The translations under genes and the position numbers were made by a program. Of a DNA stretch of 64,000 nt, positions 22,216-33,840 are shown in pieces; within the stretch, counting starts at the first letter, position 1; each line of letters begins with the position of its first letter. The notes under the pieces were generated by a model. It was not told where the DNA came from and did no database searches. It saw nothing but the letters and a program-made list of their open reading frames with translations. Source of the stretch: Platycnemis pennipes (Eukaryota > Arthropoda > Insecta > Odonata > Platycnemididae); NCBI GenBank assembly GCA_933228895.1, contig OW121858.1, positions 29,473,859 through 29,537,858 on the forward strand, in the 5' to 3' direction.

Positions 22216-22860
22216 CTTTGCTCCAATCTTTTAATAAGTATTTCCGGGTAAAATGCCAGGCATTGGGAGTTGTATTTTCTCAAAAGGAAACGCCAAGAAG
22301 ACGCGTGACTTTGAGAATATTTCACGCTCGCTGGAGCACGGAAGTTGATCCCTGGAGTGAATCATCTATTAAGAAAAGACCTGCTCATCCCTTGAGAGTT
22401 TGAGAAAAGTTTCTTTTGAGCGAACGGAGCGAGATTTCAATATGCAGGAGCTCTTATTCCGTAATCGAGCGCTCTCAATGGACGCTGCGAAGCAAGATGA
22501 AGTGTTCTGGATCCGGTAAATCCACTTTCTAAAGGAAGAGGTCTTTCTATCGAAGGAAGACATTCATTCCTTGACTTACTAAGTTATAAGAAGCTCTCAA
22601 TAGATTCCTAAATGTTGGCCGTATTTAAAGGTTGCTGTAGACATTTTGATATACGTACAAATTCACGTGAACTATATGTAATAACTGCCCTTATTAGTGA
22701 TAGCTGGGGGTATAAAAGCATAAAAAATGTATCAAACCGATAATTTTTTTAATTGGACATTTTTATATCACTTTTATCTCACTTTTACTCCACTTTTACT
22801 CCAATATTATACAACTTTTACTCCAATATTATACCACTTTTATTCCTCTTTTTGACCAAA
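22216..22860. other. Unclassified, moderately G+C segment then A+T-rich
   Basis: The first 350 bases have higher G+C than their surroundings and no match elsewhere in the window. From 22740 to 22860 a 'cttttactccaatattata' phrase repeats three or four times. No supported gene. Confidence 0.35.
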
Positions 22861-22861
22861 T

Positions 22862-24180
22862 GTTATGAACGTACATGAGACATATTTCGTGATAATTCGT
22901 AGACACCTATACAAATTTTCTCTTGGACGTAAATTAATAAAAATCGTTATTATCATAATGCCTGCTGACTAATGGTAACTTAATGGACATTAATGTAATG
23001 GACATTCTTTGTTAGTAAAGTAAAAAAATAATGCATTTTACATATTTGATATTTTTTATAATTGGACACTTTTTTTGGACACTACATATCACGACCCTTA
23101 ATATCGCAATGACTTAATGATTATAACGTTACTAAAAAGCATATTTTTATCATGATTATGCCTTAATTTCGCCTAATACAGCGCTATAAACTTTCAGTGG
23201 TAACCATGACCATCTTTGTTAGTAAATAAGGTAACAAATGAATTTTAACTGATTTGATTTTTTAGTTATTTCAAGACTTTTTTTGACACCTAACCTTGTG
23301 TAAGTACATGAGATATATATATTTCGTGAATATTCGATGATGAACGGTTACAAAGTTTCTTATAATTGTTATCTAATAAAAACTACTGACAAACATCGCA
23401 GTGTCCAACCAGCTCAAAGATTAAAAAAAAACGCAAATTTAAATGTATAACTGCCACATTAATTTCGAATGACAATCTTTGTTAGTTCAGTAAAAGAACA
23501 ACTGTATTTTAACTGCTAAGATTCTTCAAGTAATTTATAGGTAATTTATAAGTAATTATAAGTAAAGATTTCAACACTTTTTTGTCCCTCAACCTCATGT
23601 AATTACGCGAGATATATATTTCGTGACAATTCGTTAACAAACGTGTACAAAGTTCTCCAAAACGTGAATTAATGAAAAAGCATATTATTATAATGACCAC
23701 TGATAAATATCACGTCGTCTTCCCAACTATAATGTTACTAAAAAGCGTATTTAAATAAAGATTCTACTTCAATTTCGCCGAATACAGCGCCGAAAACGTT
23801 CGGTGGTACCCATGGCAATCCTTGTTAGTGAATAAGATAACAAATGCGTTTCACAAATTTGACTTTTCAAGTAATTCAACACTTTTTTGGCACTCAATTT
23901 TAAATGAATTAAGGTGAACTTCTGATTTGGTTCAAGTGAAAATGACCCAAGACCGAAATATCCAAAATGCTAAATTAAAGAATGGAAAACAGCATCTCCG
24001 TAGTGATATTGTTTACCTTACTATGAGTTGGCGTTTGGATTTTCCTGTCTTGGGACATTTTCACTTAATCCTATGCACGCACGTGAGATGAATTTCGTGA
24101 CAATTCGATGATGCACGCGTACATTGCTTTCTTTATAAACGTTAAGTGATGAACGGCATAAAATTAAAATGACTACCGTC
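22862..24180. repeat. Degenerate tandem array, 300-480-bp units
   Basis: A block reading roughly 'gagatatatttcgtgacaattcg' recurs near 22874, 23307, 23606 and 24082. A second block ('atctttgttagtaaataag') recurs near 23000, 23206, 23470 and 23815, each followed by 'ttcaacactttttt'. Unit lengths differ by indels and a 132-bp palindromic insertion at 23935. Confidence 0.7.
23935..24066. mobile_element. Small 132-bp palindromic MITE-like insertion
   Basis: The ends are AGTGAAAATGACCCAAGAC and the complement GTCTTGGGACATTTTCACT, with inverted arms of about 33 bp and few mismatches. It interrupts one unit of the surrounding tandem array. The flanking duplication could not be defined. Confidence 0.55.
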
Positions 24181-24606
24181 GGTGTAGAAATTACGTGCAC
24201 TCGAGTTTGAATTCGAATAACAAATGAACAGCTGAAAGCAACATTGTACGTCTTAAGGAGGTTCCACCGAAATATGAAGTATATCTCGTTTTTGTGAACA
24301 TTTCAGGACACATCATTTTCTGGCCCTTATATCGCTTGCCAATAGAAAATTGAGGCCTTTCTATCAATAAATAATATATTTGAAGAAAAGAGACGTTGAA
24401 CATCATCCATTTTATATCATATGGTTATACGACGGAGCAGATTATTTTCTCTTTCCATCCCTCATCGCTTTGTGTAGGTATCTATGTATCTCATTCGCGA
24501 AGCCTTTCTTTGCCTTTATTCCCATACGCTTGTCCTTCAATGATTGTCTTCATCAGGCCACACTGTCTTAAGATATGACCGATTGCGTTGTAACGTCTTA
24601 ATCTTA

Positions 24607-25349
24607 GGCCTCTATTAGCCGAGGCAACCTGGACACTCCACCGGACGTTCCACCGGTGGAGTGTCTGGTTGCGCGGGTTTACTCCGCCCAGGTCACCGGT
24701 GGCGCCACCAATATCGGTTCAAAAATTACCCAGCACACAGCAGTAGTTAAAATGGTGTTGTGTTGTGAGGACGTACTATTGCTAGCTCTTCTCATAAAGA
24801 AGAGAAGGCGAAGGGTTAGGAGGTTTCGGAAGCATCCTATGTTGATGCCTAGATTTACCAAAGGGCTTTATTACACACTATTGTACTTTATTACTCTTGG
24901 ACAAGCGACACCTTCACCTTCTTGCAAATTGCGATCACCATCTTCATTCACCACCGCCCCCGGCGAAAACATATTAACACACAGAAATTCAATTCACAAG
25001 AGCGAACAACTCACCACTAGTTTGGACTGTGAACTGAGATTGTGTGTCTGCCTGGAGCGTCTTGGTCAGGGCAGTATGATGCGCGCGCATGCAATATTCA
25101 GTCACCGGTGGCGCGTCTGGTCGCCTCGGCTAGTAGGCTACATATACTCCAATGCCCCGGAACGTTGCTGAGCAACCCAAAGTGGAAGGCGCGGTTGCGG
25201 GGCTCAGTCGACTGGTTTCGGTGGAAAGTCTGGTGGCGCGTCTGGTTGCCACGGATAATAGGACTCATTTGATTCTATGCCCCACGACTGACAAGTTCCA
25301 CCGGTGGAAGGCTCGGTGGCGTGTCTGGTTGCCTCGGCTAATAGAGGCC
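24607..25349 (+). mobile_element. Harbinger-like DNA transposon, internally deleted
   Basis: The element begins GGCCTCTATTAGCCGAGGCA and ends with its complement, flanked by TTA (24604-24606 and 25350-25352). A 3-bp TWA duplication is the PIF/Harbinger hallmark. Near the right end the terminal sequence is repeated: three direct copies of about 95-125 bp each contain GGTGGCG(C/T)GTCTGGT and CGGCTA-like sequence. ACCGGT palindromes recur through the element. It sits inside a family-B LINE. It carries a transposase N-terminus remnant but lacks the catalytic domain, so it is non-autonomous. Confidence 0.85.
24752..25171 (+). pseudogene. Harbinger transposase N-terminal remnant
   Basis: The frame continues upstream to 24656, but homology begins at the methionine at 24752. 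Residues about 1-48 read MVLCCEDVLLLALLIKKR, then RRRVRRFRKHP and PRFTKGLYYTL. This resembles the start of HARBI1-type nucleases: a short hydrophobic helix, an arginine-rich tract, then a (W/R)xHPxxxxR motif before a 'G-(E/L)-(F/Y)-(H/Y)-(T/H)-L' segment. The following 90 residues show no homology, and the DDE nuclease domain is missing. The protein would have made the endonuclease that cuts at the TIRs; here only the N-terminal part survives. Confidence 0.6.
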
Positions 25350-26261
25350 TTAGGGTTTACCGAAGACTTCTTTCTTTTCTCCCACTATTCTTAGAAGACT
25401 TTTTCGTTTGTCACTCGGTCGATCCATTTAATTTTATCTTCATCCTTCTAATTGTATTGTATCCTTCATCACTTGTGCTACATGCGTATCATCTCAGAAT
25501 ACGTCGTCTACCTTCTCCATTCTTCCCGTTCAGTTTTCTCTCAAAGACGATTGTCTTCATCAGGCCACACTGTCTTAAGATATGACCTATTGCGTTTTAA
25601 CGTCTTCTTCTTAGGGTATTCAGAAGATTTCTCTTTTCTTCCACTCTTCTTAGCACTTCCTCGTTACTTACTCGGTCGATCCATTTAATCTTCAGCATTC
25701 TTCCGTGTATACCTACGACGTTTCGAATGCTTCCACCCTTTTCTTCTCCGCTTCTGTCATCGTCTTACACGCCTCACTGCCGTAATAAGAAACATACTCC
25801 AGATGTATGTTCTGATGACCTATTTCCTTATTTCTACGCTTTTATTTCCCGCTGTAAGTATATTCTTCTTTTGATAGACTGCCCTCTTTGCCTGTGCTAT
25901 TCTTCTAAGAACCATTTCTTTCTTGCTTCGTCCATCGTTGGTTACTCGGCTTCCTAGGTAAGAGAACTCTTTCACCTCTTCAAGTTTCTGTTTTCCTAGA
26001 TAAACGTTGGTTATGGCCTCTTCTTTCTTGCTGTACACCAATATCTTAGTATTCTCCTTATTTATCTTCAGCTGATGTCTTGTCCTTCCCATGGTTATCA
26101 GCATCTTGTTCAGATCCCTCTCTGTCTCTGCTACGAGTGCTATGTAATTTGCGAATCGTAGCATGCTTATTTTTTCTCCATGGACATATTCACTCCAGGA
26201 GACTTATCTTTGATTTCATTGATGGCTCTCTTGATGTTAACATTAACAAATGTATTTCTGC

Positions 26262-26580
26262 TCTACACTGAACTCTGTCTAGTTCTCTAATCAAACCTAT
26301 TTTCATTCAGACCCCATATGTAGTTAGGGGAGTTAGCATCTGTATAGTATTTAAGGGATTGGTTGTTATTACTTACGTCATAACCTACGTCACTAGAGAC
26401 TACTCTAATACTATTTAACCAATTACCTATCCCTTTGCTATGCTGGCTATTCTCTTATAGTAAGGGGAAAAATGACATTTTGAATCTATCAGTAGAACAA
26501 TCCATCCCTCTCTAATCTTGCTAATCTGATCAAACCTAGCATAATACACTGGGGTTCTTCAAATATATATCTTACGTCTG
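26262..26580 (-). mobile_element. CR1-like family A, rearranged fragments
   Basis: At 26262-26325 the reverse strand encodes MKIGLIRELDRVQ, the typical C-terminal block of the reverse transcriptase. At 26335-26580 it carries 3' UTR sequence. In the element the UTR should lie below the coding part, so the order is inverted and two separate fragments are present. A family-B LINE end follows at 26636. Confidence 0.65.
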
Positions 26581-26635
26581 CAGTGGACCTCATATCAACA
26601 TCGTCGTCACCTTTCAATTATCTCAGTTGTCATCA

Positions 26636-27162
26636 TCATCGGTCAACAATATCCTGACGTTGCTAAGAGACGCAGCCCTCCAATAAATTCTCCTCTCAAC
26701 TTATAACCTCTTAATATTAACGTATTCCTTCACTTTCACATCCTTCATCACTTGTTCTACATGCGTACCATCTCAGAATACGACGTCTTCCTTCGCCATT
26801 CATCCCGTTCAGGTTTCTCTCTTAAAGGCGATTGTCTTCATCAGGACACACTGTCTTAAGATATGACCTATTGCGTTGTATCGTCTTCTTCTTAGGGTAT
26901 TCGGAAGACTCCCTTCTTTCCTCCCGCTCTTCTTAGAGGACTTCTTCGTTTGTCACTCGGTCGATCCGTTTAATATTATCTTCATCTTTCTTATTGTATT
27001 GTACGACGTTGTGAATGCTTCCACCCTTTTCTTCTCCGCTGCCGTCTTTGTTTTAAATGCCTCTCAACCATAAAAAAAGACATGCTTTCAGATGTACGTC
27101 CTGATGAATTGTTTCTCCTTACTTCCACGCTTGTGTTTCCAGCTGTAAGTAGATTCTTCTTT
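26636..27162 (-). pseudogene. Family-B LINE 3' part, interrupted by CR1 block
   Basis: In element order the sequence runs from 27162 down to a GAT tail at about 26636. It contains the KRRVEAF-type block near 27030 and the C-terminal region near 26800-26960. The upstream part continues beyond the CR1-like insertion at 28035-28185. A partial duplication of GATTCTTCTTT-like sequence at the two break points supports insertion of the CR1 block. Confidence 0.75.
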
Positions 27163-28034
27163 CATCTACATCTACGTAATACCCTGCGAAACACCACGAG
27201 GGTGTGTGGCAGGGGGACTAAGTGATGACAAATAGGAATTATGGGAAATTAAACATCTACATCTACACGATACCCTGTGTAAGCCACCGTGAGGGTGTGT
27301 GGCAGGGGGTGAAGATCACCAAGCATACACTACTAACATGCAAACAAACTACTGTAGGGTCTCATGCAACTAGATTGCTAGTATCAATAGTATTTAAGGG
27401 GTTAAAACATGCATCATACACTACAGATTACTCTTAAATATTTCACCTATCACCTATCCCTTGGGTATGCTGCCTATTCTGTTCACTTATAATAACGGGG
27501 GAAAGATGCCATTTTGAATCCATCAGTACGACAATCTATCTCTCTCTAATCTTATTTATCTGGTAGAATCTAGCACAATACGCAGGAGTTCTTCAAACAT
27601 AGATGTAACATCTTCTGTAAAGCTATCGGATTGAAATTTCTCTAATAGATTTAATCTGTACTTTAACCTAAGCTCTGATAATGATTCCCACCCTAATTCT
27701 TGTATTAAATCTGAAACACTACTCAATCTATCGTAACACTTTTTAACGAACCTAGCTGATCTACGCTGCACACTGTCTAGTTCTCTGATCAAACCTATTT
27801 TCATTCTGATACCATACAAACTGGCTGCATACTCAAGGTGGGGCCTAACTGGTGAAAAGAAGTAACATCGCTGATCTTTTGTCTTCTCATCACATTTCTC
27901 TACATTACCCTTTTTAATAAATCCTAGCTTTCTCTTCGCTCGGCCACATAGTTCCCGGATGTGTCTTCCCCACACGATAAATCTTTAGTGATTTTTATTC
28001 CTTAAATACCTTATGGTTTCAACGCTTTCGATCT
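27163..28034 (-). pseudogene. CR1-like family A with reverse-transcriptase C-terminus
   Basis: Two tails are present: 27163-27242 and a longer copy at 27254-28034. The frame at 27975-27556 encodes the end of the reverse transcriptase: WGRHIRELCGRAKRKLGFIKK, then PHLEYAASLYG, RELDSVQRRSARFV, and LIQELGWESLSELRLKYR. Upstream at about 28030-27975 the block IESVETIRYL continues with two frameshifts. It lacks the catalytic palm. The 3' end reaches the GTAGAT-type terminus. It is inserted in a family-B LINE. Confidence 0.85.
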
Positions 28035-28185
28035 CCAAAATCGATTCTTTTGAGAGAATGCCCTCTGTGCCTGGACTATTCTAAAAAGAAATATTTCTTT
28101 CTTGCTTCATACATAGCCATGTTTACTTGGACTCCTAAGCAACAGAACTCTTTCACCTCTTCCAGTTTTTGGTTTCCTAGTTCTA
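28035..28185 (-). pseudogene. Family-B LINE fragment beyond the CR1 block
   Basis: The reverse strand encodes remnants of LEEVKEF, YLGSR (degraded) and IVQAQRAFSQK. It is the continuation of the LINE at 26636-27162. Confidence 0.65.
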
Positions 28186-28265
28186 GTACGGAGAAGAGAA
28201 GGAAAAGTGTTTTAACGAGCAAGAATTAGGGCAGAAAACAAAGGCAACAATTTAGGAACATTTTT

Positions 28266-28503
28266 AGGGTATTCATCATCATCATCGGTCAATAATCCTG
28301 AGGTAGCTTGGAGACACAGGTCTACTCTCTCCAATCTCCAATTCTCCCATCAGCCATAATCACTTCATATTAAAATGATCCTTATCTTTGGAATTGTTCA
28401 TCACTTGTTCTGCATATCGTCTCATAATACGACGTCATCCTTCGCTGTTCTTCCTGTTCAATTTTCCCTCTGATTGTCTTCATCAGGACGTCCTGTCCTT
28501 TAT
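28266..28503 (-). pseudogene. Family-B LINE 3' terminal fragment
   Basis: A GATGATGATG tail (in reverse) starts at about 28266, followed by the terminal coding part and C-terminal residues near 28450-28500. It is directly followed by the tail of the next CR1-like copy at 28504. Confidence 0.7.
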
Positions 28504-29639
28504 GATCTACATATGCATAATACCCTGAGAGCCACCTCAAAGGTGTGTGGCAGGGGGTGAATTCTCACCAAACATGCGCTACATATCATGCATGAAAAAG
28601 GGTTAGTATTAATGAACTACTCTAAACTACACTATTTAAAAATAAGATATAAATAGCAAATCAAGCATGAAATATGATGCTGTTAGTTGGGTTACCTTCA
28701 AGTCCTTATACCAACATGCAACTACCAATGTTATCCATTGCTACACTCGTACTGGATATATTTACCGTTATTCATATCCCTAATAGTACGAGGAAAAAAG
28801 GACATTTTGAATCTGTCAGTTCGACAATCAATTTCTCTAATTTTGTGATTATGGTCCAGTCTACCATAGTAAGTTGGGGTCCGCTAAATATTTTTAACAT
28901 CATCACTGAAAATATATATTTGAATTAATTTAGAATATTAAATCTAAATTTCAAACTACGATCTTACAATGATACCCATTTTAATTCATTTAATAGACTG
29001 GTTATACGCTAATATAGTTGTTTAATACCGACCATTTAGAAATCTTGTCGATCTTCGCTGCACACGTTCAAGTTCACTGTTAAGTAAGCCTTAATAGTGA
29101 ACTTGAATTCATAGGGTTCCCATAAAACACTAGCAGCATATTCCGAATGAGTCCTAACAAGGTAATTAAGTAGCTGATTTCTCGAACTACATGATCGTCA
29201 CATTTACCCAGTACTATTTTGACGAATCCCAGTTTACGATTCGCTTGACCCATTATTTCACGTATCTGTTTACCCCAGGAAAGATCGTGTGTCAGTCCTA
29301 TTCCAAGATATATAATGGATTCCACGTTTGTTAATTCATTATTACTTATTCTGTAAGTGCTAGGAGGAGAACTATTCTTTTTCCAAAAAATCATTACAAG
29401 ACATTTCTTAAAGTTTAATTTTAACTGCCATGTATCACACCATTTTTCAATTGCTTGTAGGTCATAATTTAAACATTCATTATCGTTTGTGCATAGAATT
29501 TCCCTGTATACTACTGCGTCATCGGCAAATAGACGAATCTTACTTTTGACCACCTTATTGTATCATTTATGTACAGAAGGAACAGGAGTGGGCTTATAAC
29601 ACTACCTTGTGGGACACCCGAAGCGCCTATGACACAGCA
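28504..29639 (-). pseudogene. Longest CR1-like family A copy, RT palm to 3' end
   Basis: In element order, 29639-29550 encodes IGASGVPQGSVISPLLFL and LLYINDT. A one-base frameshift leads into the frame 29553-29080, which begins near IRLFADDAVVYREI, the catalytic FADD box, both aspartates present. It continues with EKWCDTWQLKLNFKKC, IYLGIGLTHDLSWGKQIREI and GQANRKLGFVK. Stops follow in the C-terminal part, then a 3' UTR ends at 28504. The endonuclease half is missing, truncated at the junction with the 155-bp array. It is the most complete polymerase in the window but not functional. Confidence 0.85.
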
Positions 29640-30394
29640 TGACTTTTTTCGACGGCACGGCAACACACCAAATTTCAATATTATTGCAATACGTTCTAAT
29701 ATTTTTAATGCAATGCGTTATCACAATTTTTTACCTTGCAAGTTATCGCAATTTTTCCTACTCGGTAGGCTCTCGCAACCATATGCGCAATTTCGGAATA
29801 CTCGAAAAAAAAACGTTCTATTTTGGAAAAAGAGGTCTGCAAAGAAATTTTACAATTATTTTCCTCGAAAAGTCTTCGCTTTGGAGACCAGAGGAGGTTA
29901 ATTTTTATCGCGTAATCGTCCTTCAACTGTTTGCGTAATTTCCGAATGTTCGTAAAAATGTCAGAACATGTTATGTTTTCGAGGTAAACATTCCCGAAAA
30001 AAAATTTCGCATATATTTTCCTCGTAATTCGTCGCTTTGTAGACCCGAGGAGGTTAATTTTTATAGCGCAATCGTCCTTCAACTGTTTTGCAATTTCCGA
30101 ATGTTCGTAAAAATGTCAGAACATGTTCTGTTTTCGACCTAAACATTCGCGTAAAAAAATTTCGCAAACATTTTCCTCGCAAGTTGTCGCTTTGTAGACC
30201 CGAGGAGACTAATTTGTATTGCGCTATCCTTCTCGCAACTTTTTTACGAAAATTAAGAATTCCCGTAAAAATACAAGAAAGTGTTCTCTATTTTCGAACG
30301 CGAACGTTGGCGAATATTTTATCGCAGTCTTTTCCTCGCAATTCGTAATTCTGGAAGTGGTGGTAAAAGTTTTGTGCGAGATTGTATTCGCAAC
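29640..30394. repeat. Tandem array, about 155-bp unit
   Basis: GAGGAGGTTAAT or GAGGAGACTAAT recurs at 29891, 30047 and 30202, giving periods of 155-156 bp. Other landmarks are 'tttccgaatgttcgtaaaaatg' and 'cctcg(c/t)aa(g/t)tcgtcgctttg'. Flanking units are more diverged. The array is interrupted by a hAT-like element at 30395 and resumes at 30947-30985. Frames of 72-125 codons here are repeat by-products. Confidence 0.85.
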
Positions 30395-30938
30395 TAGAGA
30401 TGGGCAACTTGGTAAATTACCGCGGCAATTTTCGTAAATTACCAACACCCCTGAAAATTACCGTAATAAACGGTAATTTTCAGAAAATTTCTTCTTCAGA
30501 AAATTTCTTCCTCACGAAGAAAACATTGGAATGGGTGATATTATAAATTAAGAAGCTAAAACGATTTTGTTTACATTGTGTTCATGATTAATTCCAATTA
30601 ATTCAGAGTAAAATAACAAATGGACATTGAGGTGCACCGAGGTATGTCTTTGGAACGAAAATTTCTCATAGTGTGACAAAAGAGAGGCAAATTGCGTGTT
30701 GCTGCCAGCTTCGTTTTAATGTTTTTAATGAGTTATTATTGATAAACGTCGTGATACGTTTGATATAAGCGTCGGAATTTGTATCTCAATGCTATTTGAT
30801 TTCGTTTTGAGTCCTCTGATAAGGGATTTGCAGTGAAAACTTTAAATTAACGGAAAATTACGGTAATTTTCGAAAATTACCGTAATTTCCCACGGTAATT
30901 TACCTCAATTGACAATTGCGGTAATTTACCCACCTCTA
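30395..30938. mobile_element. hAT-like MITE inserted in the 155-bp array
   Basis: The octamer TTCGCAAC is duplicated exactly at 30387-30394 and 30939-30946. The ends are TAGAGATGGGCAACTTGG and the complement of TAGAGGTGGGTAAATTACCG. The duplication fits the hAT preference nTnnnnAn. GGTAA(A/T)TT motifs recur subterminally in both orientations. It has 544 bp and no transposase. Confidence 0.85.
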
Positions 30939-30985
30939 TTCGCAACTCTCTTCGCAATTTACGAATCATAGTAATAACGTAAATC

Positions 30986-31526
30986 AGCTGGTAAAAAGAC
31001 AACATTTTTATTAATTACAGATATAGTCACAATTTACCGAAGGTATTCTTCAGTTATTATTCACCGAAATCTGCTAATTTTGATTACCATTATCTCATTA
31101 ATTTGGCTTTAACTTAATTTTGCCTACTGTGTTTTTTATGTTGCGTAGGGTAGCCATAACTTCTGTATTGGATCTCAAATGTACTATTAACTATTAGTTC
31201 ACATTGGTATGAAGTCTTTATTAATAATATTTCAAAAAGAACCCTTCCTTTAAGACTCCTTTTTCCCAACATTAAACACTGCTTTTACCTTCATAAAAAC
31301 GTATTTGTCATTTTTAAACACCGCTTTTAATGATTTTTACTTACCATTTTTCGGTGTCCCTAGTGATAACCAATTAGATTAGATTGTAATTGTGGTGGAG
31401 TACCTCCAAGGAGGCCCTGAGGCACTTAGACCTATTGACTCATTGTGACAACCATCCTTCTGGAGAAATCACCCACATAGCCCAATAGCCTTGCTAAAGG
31501 CCAACAGGCTTGCTAAAGCCAATAAA
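30986..31526. other. Unclassified sequence before the TTAA MITE
   Basis: The sequence is A+T-rich to 31360. A segment around 31390-31480 with 'gaggccctgaggcacttagac' is more complex. No match to the other repeats was recognised. Confidence 0.3.
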
Positions 31527-31530
31527 TTAA

Positions 31531-32279
31531 GGAGGTTGGCTCGCAACGGCTTGAGTCAAGTTGTCTGAGGAATCTTATTAATATAAGTACGAGTATATAT
31601 GCCTGCTAAGTGATCCTTACTTCACAAAGAAAATTACCTAAGCTATTGAAAGTCATAAGTATCACAAGAAATACGATGGAAAGTCGAAGGATTTCTTTTT
31701 TATGATAATTTTAATCAGCTCGACGACGATGGAGTCAATTCAGCATTTACTTTAAAGAAATAAATTCATGTACTCAATGAATTTACTAATGTATAACACC
31801 AGAATATTACTATCAAACGTTATGTTATAATATTTTTCTGAAATATGCTTTAATATCTCATTAGTAATGATATTATTCATACGCCATACATTTTTGCTGC
31901 AGCTACGTCAGCGCCAATTGATGTCAACTAACGCATTTCGTCTGCTATAAGCGCAGAAATTGGTGGATTTAGTGAAAAATACGGTGGGTTGATGCCTTTA
32001 TTTTCGTGTCATTTTATTTCTTGTGAAATTACGCATAAAATATCAGTTTTTTGCAAAAATGACATGTCACTATGGTATTTTTAAACGTTATATTCCCATG
32101 TGATGGCTATTCTCGGCGTTAATCTTTTGTAATTTCAAATGCAATTTGTGCAAAAAGGAGTATGGGTTGGTGTAATTATCTTTACTTTATTAGATGGAGG
32201 AACTTTAGTTCTATAAGTGCTGAAAATATAAAAAAAATGACATGACTTTCACTATTCGGATCAACCTCATTAACGCTAG
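31531..32279 (+). mobile_element. TTAA-type MITE, GGAGGTTG ends, copy 3 (intact)
   Basis: The element starts GGAGGTTGGCTCG and ends GATCAACCTCA, with TTAA on both sides (31527-31530 and 32280-32283). At about 31770-31782 it reads 'caatgaatttactaatg' without interruption, the exact site that carries the Helitron-like dimer in the 50.6-kb copy. No protein frame is present. It serves as the reference copy for the family. Confidence 0.85.
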
Positions 32280-32283
32280 CAAT

Positions 32284-33300
32284 GAACTAACTACCTTGAT
32301 GTAACGCATAGTTTTCCCCCAGAAGTTATGCAACCCACAGATGCATCTTCAGCATAAGGGTACGTCCAGTAGAAAGTGGACAAATTGGAAAAAAGAGATT
32401 ATCATGATAGAGTGAAAATTTTTCTTGCATAATGAAATGGTTAGACTGGAACATAATTTATGGAAATAATATATTTATATATTCCTTCAATAACTATCAG
32501 AAAATGTATTTAAAGTGGGATTTTAATGAAGTAAGGAATACTCGTCAAATATCACCAACTTTAAAATGTCACTAAATATTAAGAAAAAGGTGTAAAGAAA
32601 TTACTACTTATGTACATCTCTTCTACAAGGGTTATATTTTGATTTTATGGCCGCATTATGGGTAAAATGTAGTGTGTATAATAATCAATAACAAAAAATG
32701 GAAGTAATGTACTGTTACAATGTCCCCTTATAGTGTTATCCCACATATGTAGTTAGATCATTTTTTTTAGTTTTTTAGTTTCATGTTTAATGTACCCATT
32801 TCATTGCTGAAGTGCTACCCCTACCATTTAAACTTCACGAACAAATTTGATTTTGCTGTATGTGCCTTCACTGCATGCTGGACGATCCGTCACAAGAGTA
32901 ACGGTCACAAGAGTAACCACTCTTTCTACTTGTAACCCTGTTTTTGTCTGTCTCTTTATATACTTATGCACTATATATTTTTGTGCTTCATTCATAAGAC
33001 ACTAGAGTAAAATATAAAAAATAATTTAATGGTATATTGTAATTTGAAGAAGAGAAAATTGATTTATGTTATATGGTGCATTTCAACTGTCTTTTTTTGG
33101 TCACAAGACATAACACTATTTCCATGCGCTTTTTATATACTAAATTGATGACCTGAGTCCTAAATGTTCGAATGTAATTAATAAACATTATGTATTTTAA
33201 TGCATTCAAAAGTGTTTACTTTGAAAAATCTAATATTTCTATAACCCTGACAGTTTTAATGGAGTCAAATACGTCAAAATGTCACAAGAGTAACGGTGGA
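32284..33300. other. A+T-rich unclassified stretch
   Basis: The sequence is low in G+C throughout. The phrase GTCACAAGAGTAAC(G/C) occurs three times near 32890, 32905 and 33282, the first two adjacent. No frame, TIR or RNA feature could be supported. Confidence 0.35.
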
Positions 33301-33840
33301 CAGACCCATAACTGAGGAGGCCTAACTTGTTCAACAAGACCAGGTGAACGTAATCAGCGGACCTAAAAGTTCGCGAACAGTATGTGGCTAATTTTTACCC
33401 AATCAGGTCTTCCATCACTTCGGACACGGGAGGATGTTTTTCGTTGCGCAATCGCCCTCGCAATTGTCCGCGCAGTTCGGTTGACCGCGCAGAACCGTCT
33501 CCACGTCCCTATAGAATCGTCTAGACGCCCGGACCTAGGTGCAAGGCGTTGAAAACAGAATAAAACGCTCGGGGTTATCCTAGACTGAGGTGAACTGGGT
33601 GGAGATCAATACTTTAGCTCTCCCTCGGAGCGGAGTCGAGGAGACTGGACGCTTCGCGACTCACCCGTCGGAGGCGCTGCTATCCTCACGAAGGGGTTCT
33701 CTCCATTTATATGACTCGATGGGACGTCTCGCACAACACTGCGGATTCCGCCATTCGCATGTTTTCTCCAATGATACTGGATTCCAAGCATCCATCGAGT
33801 TTGATAGAAGAAACTAGGATGGGAATTACTTACAGAGCGC
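33300..33840 (+). other. G+C-rich segment with a 75-codon frame
   Basis: Base composition rises sharply compared with both flanks. A frame at 33590-33817 begins MNWVEINTLALPRSGVEE and ends in a stop. It has no recognised domain, and no splice sites were convincing. It might be a fragment of an LTR, an old exon or a repeat. I see nothing that decides between these. Confidence 0.25.

Larger units (their letters stand above)
24450..26235 (-). pseudogene. Family-B LINE, reverse strand, split by Harbinger element
   Basis: The LINE occupies 25353-26235 and 24450-24606. The best reading frame (26164-25820) encodes ALVAETERDLNKMLITM, TKILVYSKKEEA, LEEVKEFSYLGSRVTNDG and RIAQAKRAVYQKKN. The catalytic FADD box reads FANY, so both metal-binding aspartates are lost and the enzyme cannot have been active from this copy. 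The lower part encodes the usual C-terminus, with errors. The GAT tail is not seen at the low end. Confidence 0.85.

Noticed and set aside
24253..24275. Another TTAA-GGAGGTT MITE end
   Set aside because: TTAAGGAGGTT is present, but the following bases do not match the family and no right end was found.
24679..24861. Reverse-strand 60-codon frame inside the Harbinger element
   Set aside because: It is the antisense shadow of the arginine-rich transposase N-terminus.
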